DNA of 64,000 nt, taken from NCBI GenBank assembly GCA_011634665.1, contig WAEK01000039.1, positions 1 to 64,000 of the forward strand. Direction: 5' to 3'. Positions within the stretch are counted from its first letter, which is position 1, and each line of letters begins with the position of its first letter. The notes beneath the pieces were generated by a model that worked only from the letters and a program-made list of their open reading frames with translations, made no database searches and had not been told where the DNA came from. Origin of the DNA: Mortierella sp. BCC40632 (Eukaryota > Mortierellomycota > Mortierellomycetes > Mortierellales > Mortierellaceae). The position numbers were made by a program, and so were the translations under genes. Shown here piece by piece: positions 42,392 through 53,950 of the stretch.

Positions 42392-42886
42392 CTAACATGT
42401 AAAACTCCCATAGTTATTAGCCTTGTGCCACAACCACCCTTTTTTCTTCAACTGCATGGCCTCCCAGTCACTTGCTTCGAGATGAATATTCCTCCATATC
42501 CGACTCGCTTTCACTAAGTAGTAAACAGGGCCGCAACCTCCAGGCATCCCTATTGCCTCTAAACTTCCACTAACGAAACACGTTCTTCCAAACACCATCG
42601 AGATACCACATGTGGGATCTTGGCTTCCCCCTTCTGGAAATATACGAGTGACAACAACATCCAAGCCCTCCATTTCTCCTTCTGTTATTGTACCTCTGAA
42701 CATCATTTTACTACAATGACCTCCCCTATTGCCTCCTTCTATTAATGTGTAGATTGCATCGCTTTTAAGCCGAATATTCACATTCTCCAGGTGTATATTA
42801 TTTACCGGCAGCCTCCACATCGAAAGAACTAGTTTCGACGGCCTCTCCTTTAAAAAATCGTCCTCGACAAAAGAGTCTTCTTGCAT
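42392..42886 (-). CDS. OB-like small protein, 164 aa
   Basis: ATG 42886, with a TATA box (TATATAAATAGC) about 60 bp upstream. The core reads MMFRGTITEGEMEGLDVVV, a long loop, TCFVSGSLEAIG, then PVYYLVKASRIW. This is the same order as each of the three domains of the protein at 52308-53680, for example MMQVRGRAKGG, RCIVRGRLEEI and AYYQLKA. I infer a small beta-barrel (OB-like) fold with possible ssDNA or protein binding. The fold is a prediction by eye. It is only 51 bp from the zinc-finger gene upstream on the same strand. Confidence 0.6.
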   Translation of the reverse strand: MQEDSFVEDDFLKERPSKLVLSMWRLPVNNIHLENVNIRLKSDAIYTLIEGGNRGGHCSKMMFRGTITEGEMEGLDVVVTRIFPEGGSQDPTCGISMVFGRTCFVSGSLEAIGMPGGCGPVYYLVKASRIWRNIHLEASDWEAMQLKKKGWLWHKANNYGSFTC

Positions 42887-42937
42887 CGGTTGGTATTTCC
42901 TTTGAGTCCATCTCTTTGGATCATTTTTCTATGCTAT

Positions 42938-43642
42938 TTATATAACTGAAATATTACTACGCCTAATTTTACCATTCTCGCACACAACAGCCTCTCCCTT
43001 CTTACAACAGAAAGGATTTCCATAGCTTTCCATAAACGAGAGCATTTCTATAGCTTTCTCTTTGCCTCCATTTGTTCCACAAGCACCGTTAAGAGTAACC
43101 ATTGGCCCCCTGCCATCTGTGAACTTCCTCAAACTTTCTGACATCACAAACAACTCCTTTCTCCATATGCCTTCTTCAATAGCATTTAGATCAGTTTCGA
43201 GAAACTTCTCCAAAGACTTTTTAAGGCAGGACCAACTTTCTTGAGATGTAATAAGATGCCGTTTCACACTGAAAGGTCGTTTATATCGTTTCAAACATCC
43301 TCCGCAAAAGATGGGGACTCCGTCCACAACCGGTGGGTTAAAAATGGGATCTGACCTTGGCTTTCGAATCCCTGAGGAGTGGCCCGATTTGTGATCGTAC
43401 TGGTGTTTCTTGAGCCGATACTCGGAATTGTAACCACGGCCGCAGTCTTGGCACTTGTATACACCTTGAGTCAATGCTTTTACTAATTCGTCCTCTCTAT
43501 CCATGTCTTCCTTCAAGGATTCAAGCGCTTGAGCTGATCGGAGTTCTCGCTCTAGTTGATCTACATCAATCTCTTGACTTGGACCAATATACGTGTCGCA
43601 AATGTCCTGCAAGACAGATGCCATATAGTCGCCTGGATTCAT
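42938..43642 (-). CDS. C2H2 zinc-finger protein, 234 aa
   Basis: The first ATG is 43642 (the longer frame opens with GTG). A TATA box (GATATAAAAGG) lies about 65 bp upstream. Residues about 70-90 hold CQDCGRGYNSEYRLKKHQYDH, a canonical C2H2 finger. A second atypical finger, FCGGCLKRYKRPFSVKRHL, follows about 45 residues later. The N-terminus is acidic and helical, and the C-terminus has several cysteines (FCCKKGEAVVC). The likely role is a DNA-binding regulator. It shares a divergent intergenic region of about 420 bp with the small gene at 44064. Confidence 0.65.
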   Translation of the reverse strand: MNPGDYMASVLQDICDTYIGPSQEIDVDQLERELRSAQALESLKEDMDREDELVKALTQGVYKCQDCGRGYNSEYRLKKHQYDHKSGHSSGIRKPRSDPIFNPPVVDGVPIFCGGCLKRYKRPFSVKRHLITSQESWSCLKKSLEKFLETDLNAIEEGIWRKELFVMSESLRKFTDGRGPMVTLNGACGTNGGKEKAIEMLSFMESYGNPFCCKKGEAVVCENGKIRRSNISVI

Positions 43643-44063
43643 TGCTTGAAGGTTCGCTTGCTTGGTGGCAGATACCTCATTTGAATAACCAGCGTGCTCC
43701 ACCTTTTATATCTTCAACACGGTAACATCATCACCTCTCTACTAATTTTTAGCACAGTTCCGCGGTTTCCTTTCCCTATTGTACCTAAATAGCTACAAAC
43801 AAGGGTCATCACAACACTGGAAAATCCTGTTTCCTGTTTCCTTATTGATCCTCTTTTTCTTTTTCACCCCAGTAACAAAACCTTAAAAAGGCAACCATCT
43901 AGACCCAAAAAAAACTTTCTACCAGTTTCCAGCACTTTTTACTATCAATTCAGTACATTCGAGTCATTGTTCTAGATTTCTCCGCTCTAATTTTATATAA
44001 ACCCAGCTTAACCCAGCTTACTAGTACCAAAGCCAATTTTTTACTAAAGCACAAGAAGTCCCA
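43643..44063. promoter_or_regulatory. Divergent promoter region
   Basis: It contains GATATAAAAGG (minus) for the zinc-finger gene and TTTTATATAAACCC (plus) about 65 bp before ATG 44064. No repeat array is present here, unlike the other three large divergent or upstream regions of the block. A CCCAGCTTAA doublet follows the plus-strand TATA. Confidence 0.5.
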
Positions 44064-44342
44064 ATGGCCTCCTTTCCAAAGAGGCGACACTCGTTCGCTG
44101 GTACTTCTGCACGCCCTTTCACACAATTTAACCCATACGATCACGAAGACTTAGATGATCTCCTCTTCAAGACACAGCTCCGCATCATAATGACTCAAAA
44201 ACGCTTAAGAGATCTCTACAGTGTACACGACCACCTCTGCTCAACAATATCTTTCATTAAGGACATTCATGTGCACCTCGAAGGCAATGAACAACTACAT
44301 CTTTCCAGACTAAAAACTGTGATTAATACTCCTCCTCAATGA
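44064..44342 (+). CDS. Small helical protein, 92 aa
   Basis: ATG 44064 follows a good TATA box at about 43997. The basic N-terminus (FPKRRHSFAG) is followed by a likely two-helix region (LDDLLFKTQLRIIMTQKRL, HDHLCSTISFIKDI). No family was recognised. The last 20 bp overlap the 3' end of the oppositely oriented gene at 44323, as is typical of this compact block. Confidence 0.5.
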   Translation: MASFPKRRHSFAGTSARPFTQFNPYDHEDLDDLLFKTQLRIIMTQKRLRDLYSVHDHLCSTISFIKDIHVHLEGNEQLHLSRLKTVINTPPQ

Positions 44343-44888
44343 ATGTGAGATCCTCTCTCAATAAACTACTACTTATTTGGTCACATGCACGTTTGCCATC
44401 CAAGATCCTTCGACTAAATTCAATATCCAATCCGCGCATCTCGCATTCAGATCGGACTGCCTCAATCTGGAATCCAAGTATATACACCATGTCTAAAATC
44501 TTGGTATCATCAGATATCTCCCAAACTCCAAGGATTGTATCTTGGCAAACAGCTCCCAGAGTCCCTTTCCAAATACAATTTTCTATCAAATAAACCATTT
44601 GTTCAGCTTATGTCTAAATGGATTCAAGGCATCTTCCACTGAAAAGCACTCACTTACCACATTGTGGGAGCTTTTCATCATTTTTAGTCACATTATACTC
44701 GGTTTCTTCCGACTCCAGGTCACCTTCTTCAACTTCAACAATGGTTGAAATCTCGGGAACTACACCCCTTTTTCTTTTCAGTGAAGGACAGGCTAGAGTA
44801 TTTCAATATTGGAAAAAAGTAAACATTCACACATTTCTTTCAATTCTTACAAACAAAAAACCTATTACTAACCTTTACTTTCTCGCAT
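44323..44888 (-). CDS. Three-exon hypothetical protein with NLS, 144 aa
   Basis: TATA (CTATATAAAGCC) lies about 45 bp before ATG 44888. Exons 44888-44873 (only 16 bp), 44792-44658 and 44606-44323 join in phase through GTTAGT and GTAAGT donors. The protein begins MRESKACPSLKRKRG, giving a nuclear signal, then an acidic stretch (EVEEGDLESEETEY). It ends with a probable beta-rich part (CIWKGTLGAVCQDTILGVW) somewhat like the OB-like neighbours. No family was recognised. The start and its TATA box lie within 61 bp of the RepHel stop codon, leaving no room for a Helitron terminus between the two. Confidence 0.6.
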
Positions 44889-44949
44889 TTCTGTTGAAGG
44901 GTTTTAGATTTGCTTCTCGATTGATAGGCTTTATATAGAGATGGTTTAA

Positions 44950-47900
44950 CTAATAAAGTTCTGAGAAGTCATAAACGCCACGTTGTTCTACAATGTTCTG
45001 AATACCCTCCTCGTCCTCTGAGTCATCGACCTCTTCTTCTATCATTTCGAGCATCTCATCCTGGACATCTCTATTATTCTCTGACTCTTTGCTCAGCCTA
45101 ACTTTGACTGCATGCGCCACTGAGCAAATTTTCTCAAAATCACAGTCCACAACATAGAGATCTTTTCTCGACCGAACCCTACTGAGAGCAACATATGACT
45201 GTCCAGTCGAGAATACACTTCCTAACGAGACTGCAACCTTTGCTAGTGTAAGGGATTGGGATTTGTGAATAGTGAGTGCCCAAGCCAGGATTAGAGGATA
45301 CTGCAGTCGTTCATGGTTGCTCCGCCCGGCGATTCTGTACTCCTTTCCTATGCTGTAAGTCTTCCCTTCTTCCGTCAAAATCTCGACAATATCAGTGTCA
45401 AAAATTCTTGTAACTTTCCCGACCGTCCCATTGACCAATCCACCTGCTACATCAATATTTGACGTGCACATTACCACTGCTCCAATCTTAAGCTTCAACT
45501 CAGAGAGTAATCCCGTCTCCTCTGAAATACTAGCTAGCAAATCCTGATTTTGGATAACCCCTCCGTCATCTTGAGCAATACTAGTGTAGACCCCGCCCGG
45601 AATACGGCTAAGCTGCTTTTCATTCCACGATTCGGCTTGCCTTTTATGCGTCATCAGTCTAATTGCCGAATCCGGTATTCCTCCATTCCCTCTCGATCCA
45701 TTTTTCATGATTTCTGCAAAGACAATAAGCGCTTTCACGTCTTCCTTCAGTGTTCCGTCTCTGACACTGTCTAGAAAATACTTGAAATCTGGATCTCCTT
45801 CTTGTCTACAAGGCATGACAAGGTCTATTCTTTCGAGGGAAGGGTACACATTTGATTTCCAAATCCAGTCAACGCTTTTCTTCCACTTATTGACTGGGCC
45901 AAGCTGTCCAAAGTCCCCGAAAAAAATTACATCTGTCCCTCCAAACTCCTGGTCACTTTCGTACATGGCTTTTCTCAGCGTACTATCCATACTACTAAGC
46001 AAAACCCCGGAAATCATAGATGCCTCATCTATCAAAAATAAAGGCTTCAAGCCTTTCAATTTGAGTTCTACAAGTTGCTCTCGAACGATGAAGCTATTGC
46101 CAGTAAAGTAGCTCCCCTTGGACATTCTAGCAATACGAAACCATCTGTGAATAGTTTGCCCTTGGACATTCACTGATGCCACTCCTGATGGGGCTAACGA
46201 GATACAATGAAAACCATTGTCTCCAGCGAACTTTCGAACTCTCCTAAGTAGAGTAGATTTTCCTGTGCCTGCCGCTCCCGAAACAAAGACTCGACATCCA
46301 CCTCCTCCATAATTCAACCTTTGAACAATACCTTCGTACGCTCTACTCTGATCCTCAGTAAGTTCAATACCGTCGTCTCCATCCTCTATAATTTCTTCCT
46401 CAATATTAAATGGGTCTCGGTCCCTTGCATTCAGGTTGACTACGCCATGTTCAACTACAGCCATGAGCCCGGGTGCAAGCTCGAAGATTTTTTCCCAACC
46501 GAGTTTATCCAAGGCCATTTCCTGATATGAAGAGTATGTACCTTCTCCAATCCATTGGTTGATGTCTTGTCGTGTAGGCCAATAAAGCATCAAAAGTTGC
46601 ATAAAGGCATCTTCTGACTTCGTGACATTAAGAGGTCTTGTTCGAATAATGATTATCTCAGTTCTTCGGCTGACTGATCTCCCAGAACAGTCTCGGAAAC
46701 TTCTTTCAAAGGTCTTGACGGCCGCATGATAGTACTCTTCGTAATATTGCTTATAGGTCATATTTTCGAAATCAATACCTTAAGAAATATCCTTGGTTAA
46801 CAACAACACAGATTCAATGCTGTTCAAGTACGAACAAATTATCCCTTTCACTAACCTTTATCGTTCAGAGGTCGCTTAAGATACTTCTCCCATTTAGTGT
46901 CAAGAAAAACGTCGTCACTTTCATTTCCTTGCCTGCTTAATTGTGCTACTCTTTTCAAAACCGTCCAATTGCTTCCATCTGGGCCATGAGTTGGCAGGTA
47001 AATGACGTTGTGTGACATTCCCGACATATCCATCGAACAAATGTCCATTATAGCCTCCACGACGGATACGCTTCGATAGTGAAAGTTCTGAACATACGCC
47101 TCAGATACAACATGTTCATCACTCATTGTTCCTTTTCTGTCTTGAGCTAACCGCGCTTGATTGATTGACGCTTGCTTCGTGATATACTTGCACATGTAGC
47201 GTTTTGCTTCAGCCCCGACGTTATACTGAAGATCCATATTGACCCTTCCAAACCTAAGCAACTCCATGTTGTACCCATTAATCCTTGAATCCACCTCACT
47301 TCTGTGATATATAAAACGCCTCTTCTTGTCATCAAACATTGTTCTTCCAAAGAACGGGGCATGAGGATATCCAAATCTACATCCACCATCTTGATACTCA
47401 GCTCTGCAGTATGCGCCACACTTGTGAACCTGATGTTTCTTGATCAGCCGTGTATCGTCGAGAGTGTCTCCATTTGCTGCACAAACAATGACATCGTTAC
47501 CAATTAGCTCTTCAATAGAATGACGTGTCCAAAGACAGTAATGCGTATGTGGCGTTCCTCGATCTTGAACTTCCAGGACCCAGCAATATGCCTTCAAACC
47601 TCCAACTCGCAGCGATGCCCATTTCCCTGTTAAAAAGGTGAAAAATCGGTGCCAACTCCGCTTCCAGTGAAGAACGAATAGAACAGGATCCTTGTGAGTA
47701 AACGTCCCAGCTCCATGAAAATGTTCGGCAACATTCACTTGACCTGGCGTCTGGTCATCGCAGGAGAAAGTTCCAAACAACTGTGGGGTACCAAATCTCT
47801 CAAACATCGCCGAGAATTTTAGATACAGCTCTTGCTTATAGCGGACTCCAGTCCGGACTGTTGACGGAATAGATAAGGTGATAGACTGGTTGTACCTCTT

Positions 47901-49473
47901 TCCTACAATAGTTGTCATCTGGTTAGCCGAGCACACTCATTACCAAATTCTACGCAATTTCTCACTTCAACTTACCATTGCTATTATTCCTTGCTGATCT
48001 TTCCAGAACATCTGCAACCTTAGTCTTCCTTCCTCTGATCTGTCTAGGTGCACGTCGATTATGGAAACCAAACACTGCTTTTTTCTGTATCCAATCAAAG
48101 AGCATCATGATATACTTGATAGATGTTCCAAATCTACGGTCGACTGACATGAGGCGAAATTTGGCATATGCCTTCAAGGTAGTCCTCGAATAAGATTCTA
48201 AATACAGAGATCAGCTCAAGGACCAAATAACTGACAAACAGTAGCGATTGCAGAAGTAAAGTTCTCTCACCTGCTTCCCCTTCCGGTTCAAACTGCTCAT
48301 TTAGTCTTCTCCTCGCTCCTGTTCCTCCTAAAAAGGCGAAAAGGATCTTTAGTAATTTCTTTGGCATTTCAAGTTAGTGATCTCTTTGCCATTCAACTGC
48401 CCAGTCCTACCTTCGTGTTCCAATTTAAAAAAACCCTCCCCGTTCACATAAAGGTGTGGGTACAACAAACCAAGTAGCTTCGGATTGGAATATTTGACTA
48501 GGTTTTGTTGACTGTCAACTCCAAAGACAAGGTTTTCAAGCTTGTTCTCTTCATCTGCGCCTGCTGGAGTACCATCTTCAACTGGAACCATTAAAGAGTC
48601 CTTTAACATTGATCTGTTTTCATCGACTCTTGTTTTCTCTCTGTCCACTCTCAAGACTTCTGGAACTGAGGCTTCCAAGTTCAAGCCAGTATCCTCCTCG
48701 ATAAACAGTGTGTTGTTCGCATCAAGCCACTGCTTAGCCTTCATTACATCTTCCATCTCTTCGCGACTGACAACAAGAGACGTTGCATCGTTAGTCCTCC
48801 CCAATCCCCTAGTACCCGCATATCGTCCAATGTAGTTTCTACTTTCAAATAGGCCAATCCTCCCTTGCGCAAAATGAAAACCTGCTCTTGTACTTCGACC
48901 AACACCTGTCTTATTATTTGTCAACTCACAAAATACCATTACCGGGCTCAGCATTTGCTCAGCAACATGTGGTAAATTTCTCAACTCCTCCGGTATGTCT
49001 CCAGGATACATCCAATTGCTATTAACAAACTGGATCTGATTGGCAATGGCATAGTACTTCAGTTTTCTTTCTTACTTTAATAATCCCATCCTTGAACAAA
49101 GGATACTTACAAATTTCTTTACGGTATCTACCCCGTTATATCCTGTAGACTTGTGAACGGCACAAACAATGACCTGTCCTGTGTCTTCATTTCTTTGAAC
49201 CTGGTAGTTTCGTCCTTCTCGATCCTTGTAGTACTCAACCGGCCATGACATTCCATTTTCTTGCAAAAAGCGATTTATCTCAATTTCATTCTGAAGAGAC
49301 ATATTGCACTTCTCATCAGAATACAAAATGCGACAGCAAACGTTACAATAAAAGCTAGGCACAGATGCCTCATTCTCTGCTTGATTTTCAAAACGCTTTC
49401 CATAAAAGCCTCCACGGGATCCTCGACTTCCTCTTCCGCGATTTCCTCTAATCATTGCATGGCTTTTCGGCAT
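44950..49473 (-). CDS. Helitron RepHel: HUH Rep plus PIF1-like helicase, about 1.39k aa
   Basis: Seven exons join in phase, including a 15-bp micro-exon (about 49078-49092); the starts and ends of the larger exons lie near 49473, 49029, 48178, 47937 and 46775. The N-terminus is RG-rich and carries CNVCCRILYSDEKC. The Rep part has FGTFSCDDQ, the HUH motif in RGTPHTHYCLW and the two-tyrosine motif RYMCKYITK. The helicase part has Walker A (GAAGTGKSTLLRR), Walker B (LFLIDEASMI), FGDFGQLGPV, LAWALTIHKSQ and GQSYVALSRVRS. All known catalytic motifs of rolling-circle Helitron transposases are present, and there is no stop or frameshift. Function: nicking, transfer and unwinding of the element's DNA. 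It seems complete and potentially active. No 5'-TC or 3'-CTRR/hairpin ends were recognised close by. Confidence 0.93.
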
Positions 49474-49624
49474 TTCAATATTTCAGTCAAATTGATATTT
49501 ATGACTCATTCTTTCAGACACAACCTCACTTACACTATGGACTAACTTCTTTCCTCTAAATGACAATACTTCCCTCCCTTCCCCCTTCTATTTTATATAT
49601 TCTCAATCCCTATGAGTCATAAAC

Positions 49625-50639
49625 TTAATCTACGACCATTCCGGATTCCTTAGTGGTGCTTCCTGCATCATCTTCGTCATCACTAAACCTTTTGTGAGTT
49701 CCACCCCATTTATCCTGCCCAGCCTTCCCTTTGGTATCGATAGGCACCGCTGGAACTTCATTGAAAATGCTTGTGTCTCTGCCTTCTGGTCCGCCCATTT
49801 CGCGACCCTTCCGCTTTCTATTCAAAACAAGAGCCGATTGCTCTTCTTCAATGCCTTCACTTTCAACGTCGCTTTCGCTGGATACTAAATCTCTTGGAGA
49901 CGTTGGTATCTCCCTTTCCTCAGGAAGGGACTCTTTACGTTGTTTCTTACTCGGTCTGGACTTCTTAACTTCCTTTTCATCTTCATCATCCTTGACTTCA
50001 GTGATACCAGAAACCAAGTTTGAGAAATTCTTTTTCTGCGCCTCAGACAGCGGTAACTTCTTGACTGCAATCGTTGAGGTAAGCAAATCTCCAACTCGGG
50101 ACAATACCATACTCTCAGTTGCTGTTTTCTTGTCCCATTGTGGCTTGATGTCCAAATCACAGTCTTCAGGAAACTCTAACTCCTCCTTCTCTTTCAACCT
50201 AAAATTCTCGATGGTTACTGTGTTCGAAACCTGACAAGTTTTCCCATTATCTCTTGAATATGGTCTGCTGACCAAAGTACTTGATGGAATAGTGATGATA
50301 TATTTCGTCTTGGCTTCATCGGCGTCCGCTCGGAAGTGTCGCCCAACCCGATTCAGCGGCTTCGGAACTTTCTTATTGCATAATCGCAGGTCGTACGTTA
50401 AGGTTGCCCTCAACCCAGTTATTCCGGGCCTTTTCCTACACTCCAGTCAATAGGGTCCACATTAGCTACTTCTCTCGTTTAACACGGCTATTCTATTATA
50501 CTCAGTTATACTATCCTTACCTCGACCTGAAATTAATTGGGATTTGGACAATTAGATTGTCTTTGTCGTCTAAAACAGGGGGTCCTGCGATGGGGAAATC
50601 CCCTCCATCAATATCAACTACGAGGTCTTGAGTACTCAT
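49625..50639 (-). CDS. Two-exon hypothetical nuclear protein, 309 aa
   Basis: Exon 1 (50639-50521) begins MSTQDLVVDIDGGDF and ends at GTAAGG. Exon 2 (50435-49625) follows a TGTAG acceptor, and the frame is continuous. The first 130 residues look beta-rich (IVQIPINFRSRKRPG, ATLTYDLRLC, TKYIITIPSSTLVS). The second half is charged and probably disordered, with basic clusters (KKSRPSKKQRK, LNRKRKGRE) fit for nuclear import and long acidic runs. No family was recognised. It is the immediate upstream neighbour of RepHel on the same strand, with a gap of about 150 bp that holds the RepHel promoter (CATAAATATC), so co-function is possible but unproven. Confidence 0.6.
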
Positions 50640-50809
50640 TTTGCACTGGTTGTTCGACTTCTCCCACTTCAAGAAACTGGGATTATTTATAGAGAGCCAT
50701 TCTGAAAATGAACAAGAGTTACTAATCTACTCCTTAGCCATTGAGTCAGTTTGACATATTCAACTCCTCTCAAACTTAACCAGGGCAAACTATAACTAAA
50801 GAGACACTA

Positions 50810-51225
50810 TCCTTTTGCTCTAAGCTGACGTTTTGGCTCCAAACCATAATACTTGATTCACGCAAACGTATTAGTACACGTCGACTATTTGGATCTAAGC
50901 AGATGATTTGGTTCAAAGCAGACGATTGGGATCCAACCAGACGATTTAGGTCAAAGAAAACGTTACACTTTAGGTCTTAGCAGACGCTTTCGGTTCATGC
51001 AGACACTTTAAGTCTTTGCAGACGCTTTAGGTTCCTGCAGACACTTTGGGTCGTACCAGACGTTTAAGGTTCATGTTGACAATCTGTGTCTTCGCAGACG
51101 CTTTAGATTCATGCTGACAATCTGTGTCTTTGCAGACGCTTTAGGTTCATGCAGACACTTTGGGTCTTAGCGGACGTTTAACGTTCATTCTGACAGTCTG
51201 GGTCTATGCAGACGTTTTTGATTCC
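50810..51225. promoter_or_regulatory. Iteron-like array of about 20-bp units between divergent genes
   Basis: About 18-20 degenerate units of the type TTTGCAGACGCTTTAGGTTC and ATGCAGACACTTTGGGTC alternate with a period of about 40 bp. The 9-mer TGCAGACGC recurs, in reverse complement, in the array at 58.3-58.8 kb. The array sits between the start of the 49.6-50.6 kb gene and the TATA box (GGTATAAATTC) of the gene at 51322. It could be a regulator-binding array or an origin-like iteron set. Either function is inference. Confidence 0.7.
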
Positions 51226-51321
51226 AACCTCTGCTCATACCAAACCTTAAATCAAGTCTCCTTTACTCTCTGAGGTATAAATTCACAATTGGGCAATCCC
51301 CTTCATCTTACATTAACAGCC

Positions 51322-51915
51322 ATGGCCTTAGTTGATTATGGGGTCAAATTAGCCCCCAAAACTTACACAGTTGTAGTAGCTCCAACAATCTCTTCAGAAG
51401 AAGAAACAAAAGTCAGTCTCGTATGCAAGCTGAATAATACGTATTACACAGTAGTCTGGTGCCGCCTATCAGGCTTATTTCCAAAGAGTTTAAACACAGC
51501 TACCGAAGGTGACCGACTCAACATTGAAGGCTATCTTTCAGCAAGAATAAAGACACGATACAATTCCGCTACAATAATGCCTCATATTGATGCGACCTCT
51601 GTCCTTCCCGCAATAAGGTTAATGAGCCCAAATGACGGCTGTACTCTGAGTATCTCCAAACGGCCAATCAATGAGAACCATTACCATTACACTCTTCTTA
51701 ACTATGTCAACGCTCAGCACAATCTTTCTAAAGCATTTGGAAACCTTGACCCAATATCACGATCAAAATACCGGTCACTATTTTCAACACTCAACTTGCC
51801 CTTCCTGCCAAAGGGTGATACTGACTCAAAAGACAATACCGCCCAAAATCCCCCAAAACAAGCAAAAAGTGTCGTAATTCTTGCTCAACAATGGGAACAA
51901 AAATCCAATTCATGA
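51322..51915 (+). CDS. OB-like protein, 197 aa
   Basis: ATG 51322 follows GGTATAAATTC by about 45 bp. The first half is beta-rich: KTYTVVVAPTIS, KVSLVCKLNNTYYTVVWC, then GDRLNIEGYLSARIKTR. This order resembles RPA/OB-type barrels (strand pair, long loop, 'G-D-x-L-x-[IV]-x-G' strand). The second half is polar, with proline- and lysine-rich parts. I infer a possible ssDNA-binding OB fold; no named family was recognised. It lies next to the iteron-like array and close to RepHel. RPA-like OB genes do travel with some Helitrons in other eukaryotes. Confidence 0.5.
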   Translation: MALVDYGVKLAPKTYTVVVAPTISSEEETKVSLVCKLNNTYYTVVWCRLSGLFPKSLNTATEGDRLNIEGYLSARIKTRYNSATIMPHIDATSVLPAIRLMSPNDGCTLSISKRPINENHYHYTLLNYVNAQHNLSKAFGNLDPISRSKYRSLFSTLNLPFLPKGDTDSKDNTAQNPPKQAKSVVILAQQWEQKSNS

Positions 51916-51984
51916 AATAAATGACCTTAAATACAGCCATACCCTCTCATGCTCTTCTTAACCCTTTCTCTATTCAGTTACAAA

Positions 51985-52302
51985 ATGACTAATAATTCCC
52001 CGACTACTTTCAACGAGCTGAAAGACAACTCAATTCACCTTCTAGCCATTCACGAACAATCCTCAAACAATATTTCAAAGAAAAAAGAGACACAATTGCC
52101 TTCTTTTCTTTGCGACGTTTGCAGTACGCCCTTCAAAAGAAAAAGAGACCTGATTCGTCATTCCAAAATGCACTCCCAAACCGTGGAGCTTCATATCTGT
52201 CCAGTGTGTACCTACCCTTTCAAGAGATCCGACGCGCTCATACGCCATCTGAGACGCACCAAGAAGTGCTTAAAGTCTTCTAAAAAACCTGTTTCTTTAT
52301 AA
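51985..52302 (+). CDS. Two-finger C2H2 protein, 105 aa
   Basis: A TATA-like CTTAAATACAGC lies about 60 bp before ATG 51985 (an in-frame ATG at 51949 falls too close to it). Two classical fingers follow each other: CDVCSTPFKRKRDLIRHSKMH and CPVCTYPFKRSDALIRHLRR...C. The linker and spacing are typical of DNA-binding C2H2 fingers, although the last ligand is a cysteine. The protein is little more than the DNA-binding unit, so it may act as a small regulator. It ends 5 bp before the stop codon of the opposing OB-like gene. Confidence 0.7.
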   Translation: MTNNSPTTFNELKDNSIHLLAIHEQSSNNISKKKETQLPSFLCDVCSTPFKRKRDLIRHSKMHSQTVELHICPVCTYPFKRSDALIRHLRRTKKCLKSSKKPVSL

Positions 52303-52307
52303 AAACT

Positions 52308-53680
52308 TTAGAAATAAAATATCTTGTCCTTTGTACTCTGATCAATCAATTCGTCCATTTTTTCTTCAACCTCCACATTTTTGGCTTTCAATTGATAGTA
52401 GGCTGGAAGGGGACAACCATCTACACATATCTCTTCCAGTCTACCCCTTACAATACATCGAACACCTTGTCTAAACTTCTGGATGTCTCGCTCGTTAAAT
52501 TTTAGAGCAAAGACTTCATACTCAACAATGACAACAAATCCGTTAAGATACCCCCCTTTGGCCCGGCCCCTAACTTGCATCATTACTGTTTTCCTCTTTG
52601 CATCATGAACAACACTAGCATTCGATTCCAATGCTACAGATAATATGCATCTGTCTTTGAAGTTAGTACCTGCCCCAATATATTTTTCTTCAATAAACAC
52701 AATGTCACCTACTCTTGTCCACAACTTGGATAGTAAGGCTCTTCATTTTTATGGATCAGACTTGCTTTTAAATGATAATACAACGCCCCCAAAAACCCTT
52801 TCTTGCAGACTCCATGAATAAATCCAGTTACAAAACAATGTCCTTGGATCTGTAGCTGCCCAATTAATTGTGGATCCAGCCGACTTTTCCTTGTCTCAAC
52901 GCATACTACTACTTCTAATCCATTATACTTTTCTGAACTTCTTTCGTCAATTACACCACGAAACTGCATTCGTATTATATCATTGGTTCCCTTTTCGCCA
53001 CGTATTTTTTCTTCGCCAAACAATATAATACTGCTAGCAACTCTCATCTTAACTCCGTAGACATAGAAAACCATTGGCGATCCATTCCAATACTTAAAGC
53101 ACACTATCTCTGGCTCCTCTTGATTTGAGTTCCTATTGATGCCACGCAATGAACCTCCTTTAATAAACTAAATCGTCATTTGATTCGTTCGAATGAAAAT
53201 ACAGCTCGCCTCAATAAGAAATCCAAACACTCCTGCAATTTTTTCAATATGCACTGTTTTCATTATCCCCTGAACTCGAATTTCCGTTCCTGCTGGTAAT
53301 TTTAGATTTTTCAGATCCACCTCATTGTCTATGTTTTCAATATTCCGGACAAATGTCACCTCCAGTCCATGGTAAAGCCCTCCTCTGACATATCCAGAAG
53401 CTTCGATAGCAATAGGCGTTGGTTCCGCATCGCTAGACATGGAAATGACTCCAAACCGCTTCAAGAGTACTACGACATCTACAGCATATTGCTGGTCTTC
53501 AGTGGAAGTATACATAAGTTGGATTTCCCATGCTGGTGGAAGCCGATACCCCGCTGGCCATGACAAAACTCTTCTCCGATTATCCACTTGAATTGTTCTA
53601 GTTATAGGGAACTCTTTAGAGCCGTCATCATGTTCAACTCTTAAAGAACTCAACCTTTTAGATATCGAGTCCACTTCCAT
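52308..53680 (-). CDS. Triple OB-like domain protein, 423 aa (three exons)
   Basis: Only the first frame (ATG 53680) has a proper start. The next two frames open with TTG and overlap. Introns of 48 and 53 bp (53202-53155, donor GTATTT; 52761-52709, donor GTCTGA) rejoin everything in phase. Each intron falls just after the same point of a domain (FLIEAS and YHLKAS). Each exon encodes one beta-rich domain with a strand like QFRGVIDE, a GLEVVV strand, a CxVxG strand and a terminal YYxLKAS. This suggests exon-wise tandem duplication. An OB-like fold is inferred and ssDNA binding is possible. The donors are weak, so three separate genes or frameshifts remain possible. Confidence 0.55.
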
Positions 53681-53950
53681 CCTAATAGGTGTTGACCTTT
53701 TCTTTTAGATTTCTTTCTTTCTAACATTAGATCCAATAAAAACTACAAAACAAGAGCTTACTTTTCAATTTTTTTTCTGCTGAAGTCGCTTTGAGCATAC
53801 CGATTTGACGTTTCTCTCACTTTTTATTTAGTTTTTTCACCAGGAGCTGATATTCCTTATCGACTCATAATCTATACAATTTTACTGCGCCCCGAACTTG
53901 TCTTTAAATAGAGCTAATTGGACTCTGACTCCAAGTGAGCCATTCTCAGC

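Noticed and set aside
45550..46111. Plus-strand frames opposite the RepHel helicase
   Set aside because: They are shadows of the helicase coding strand.
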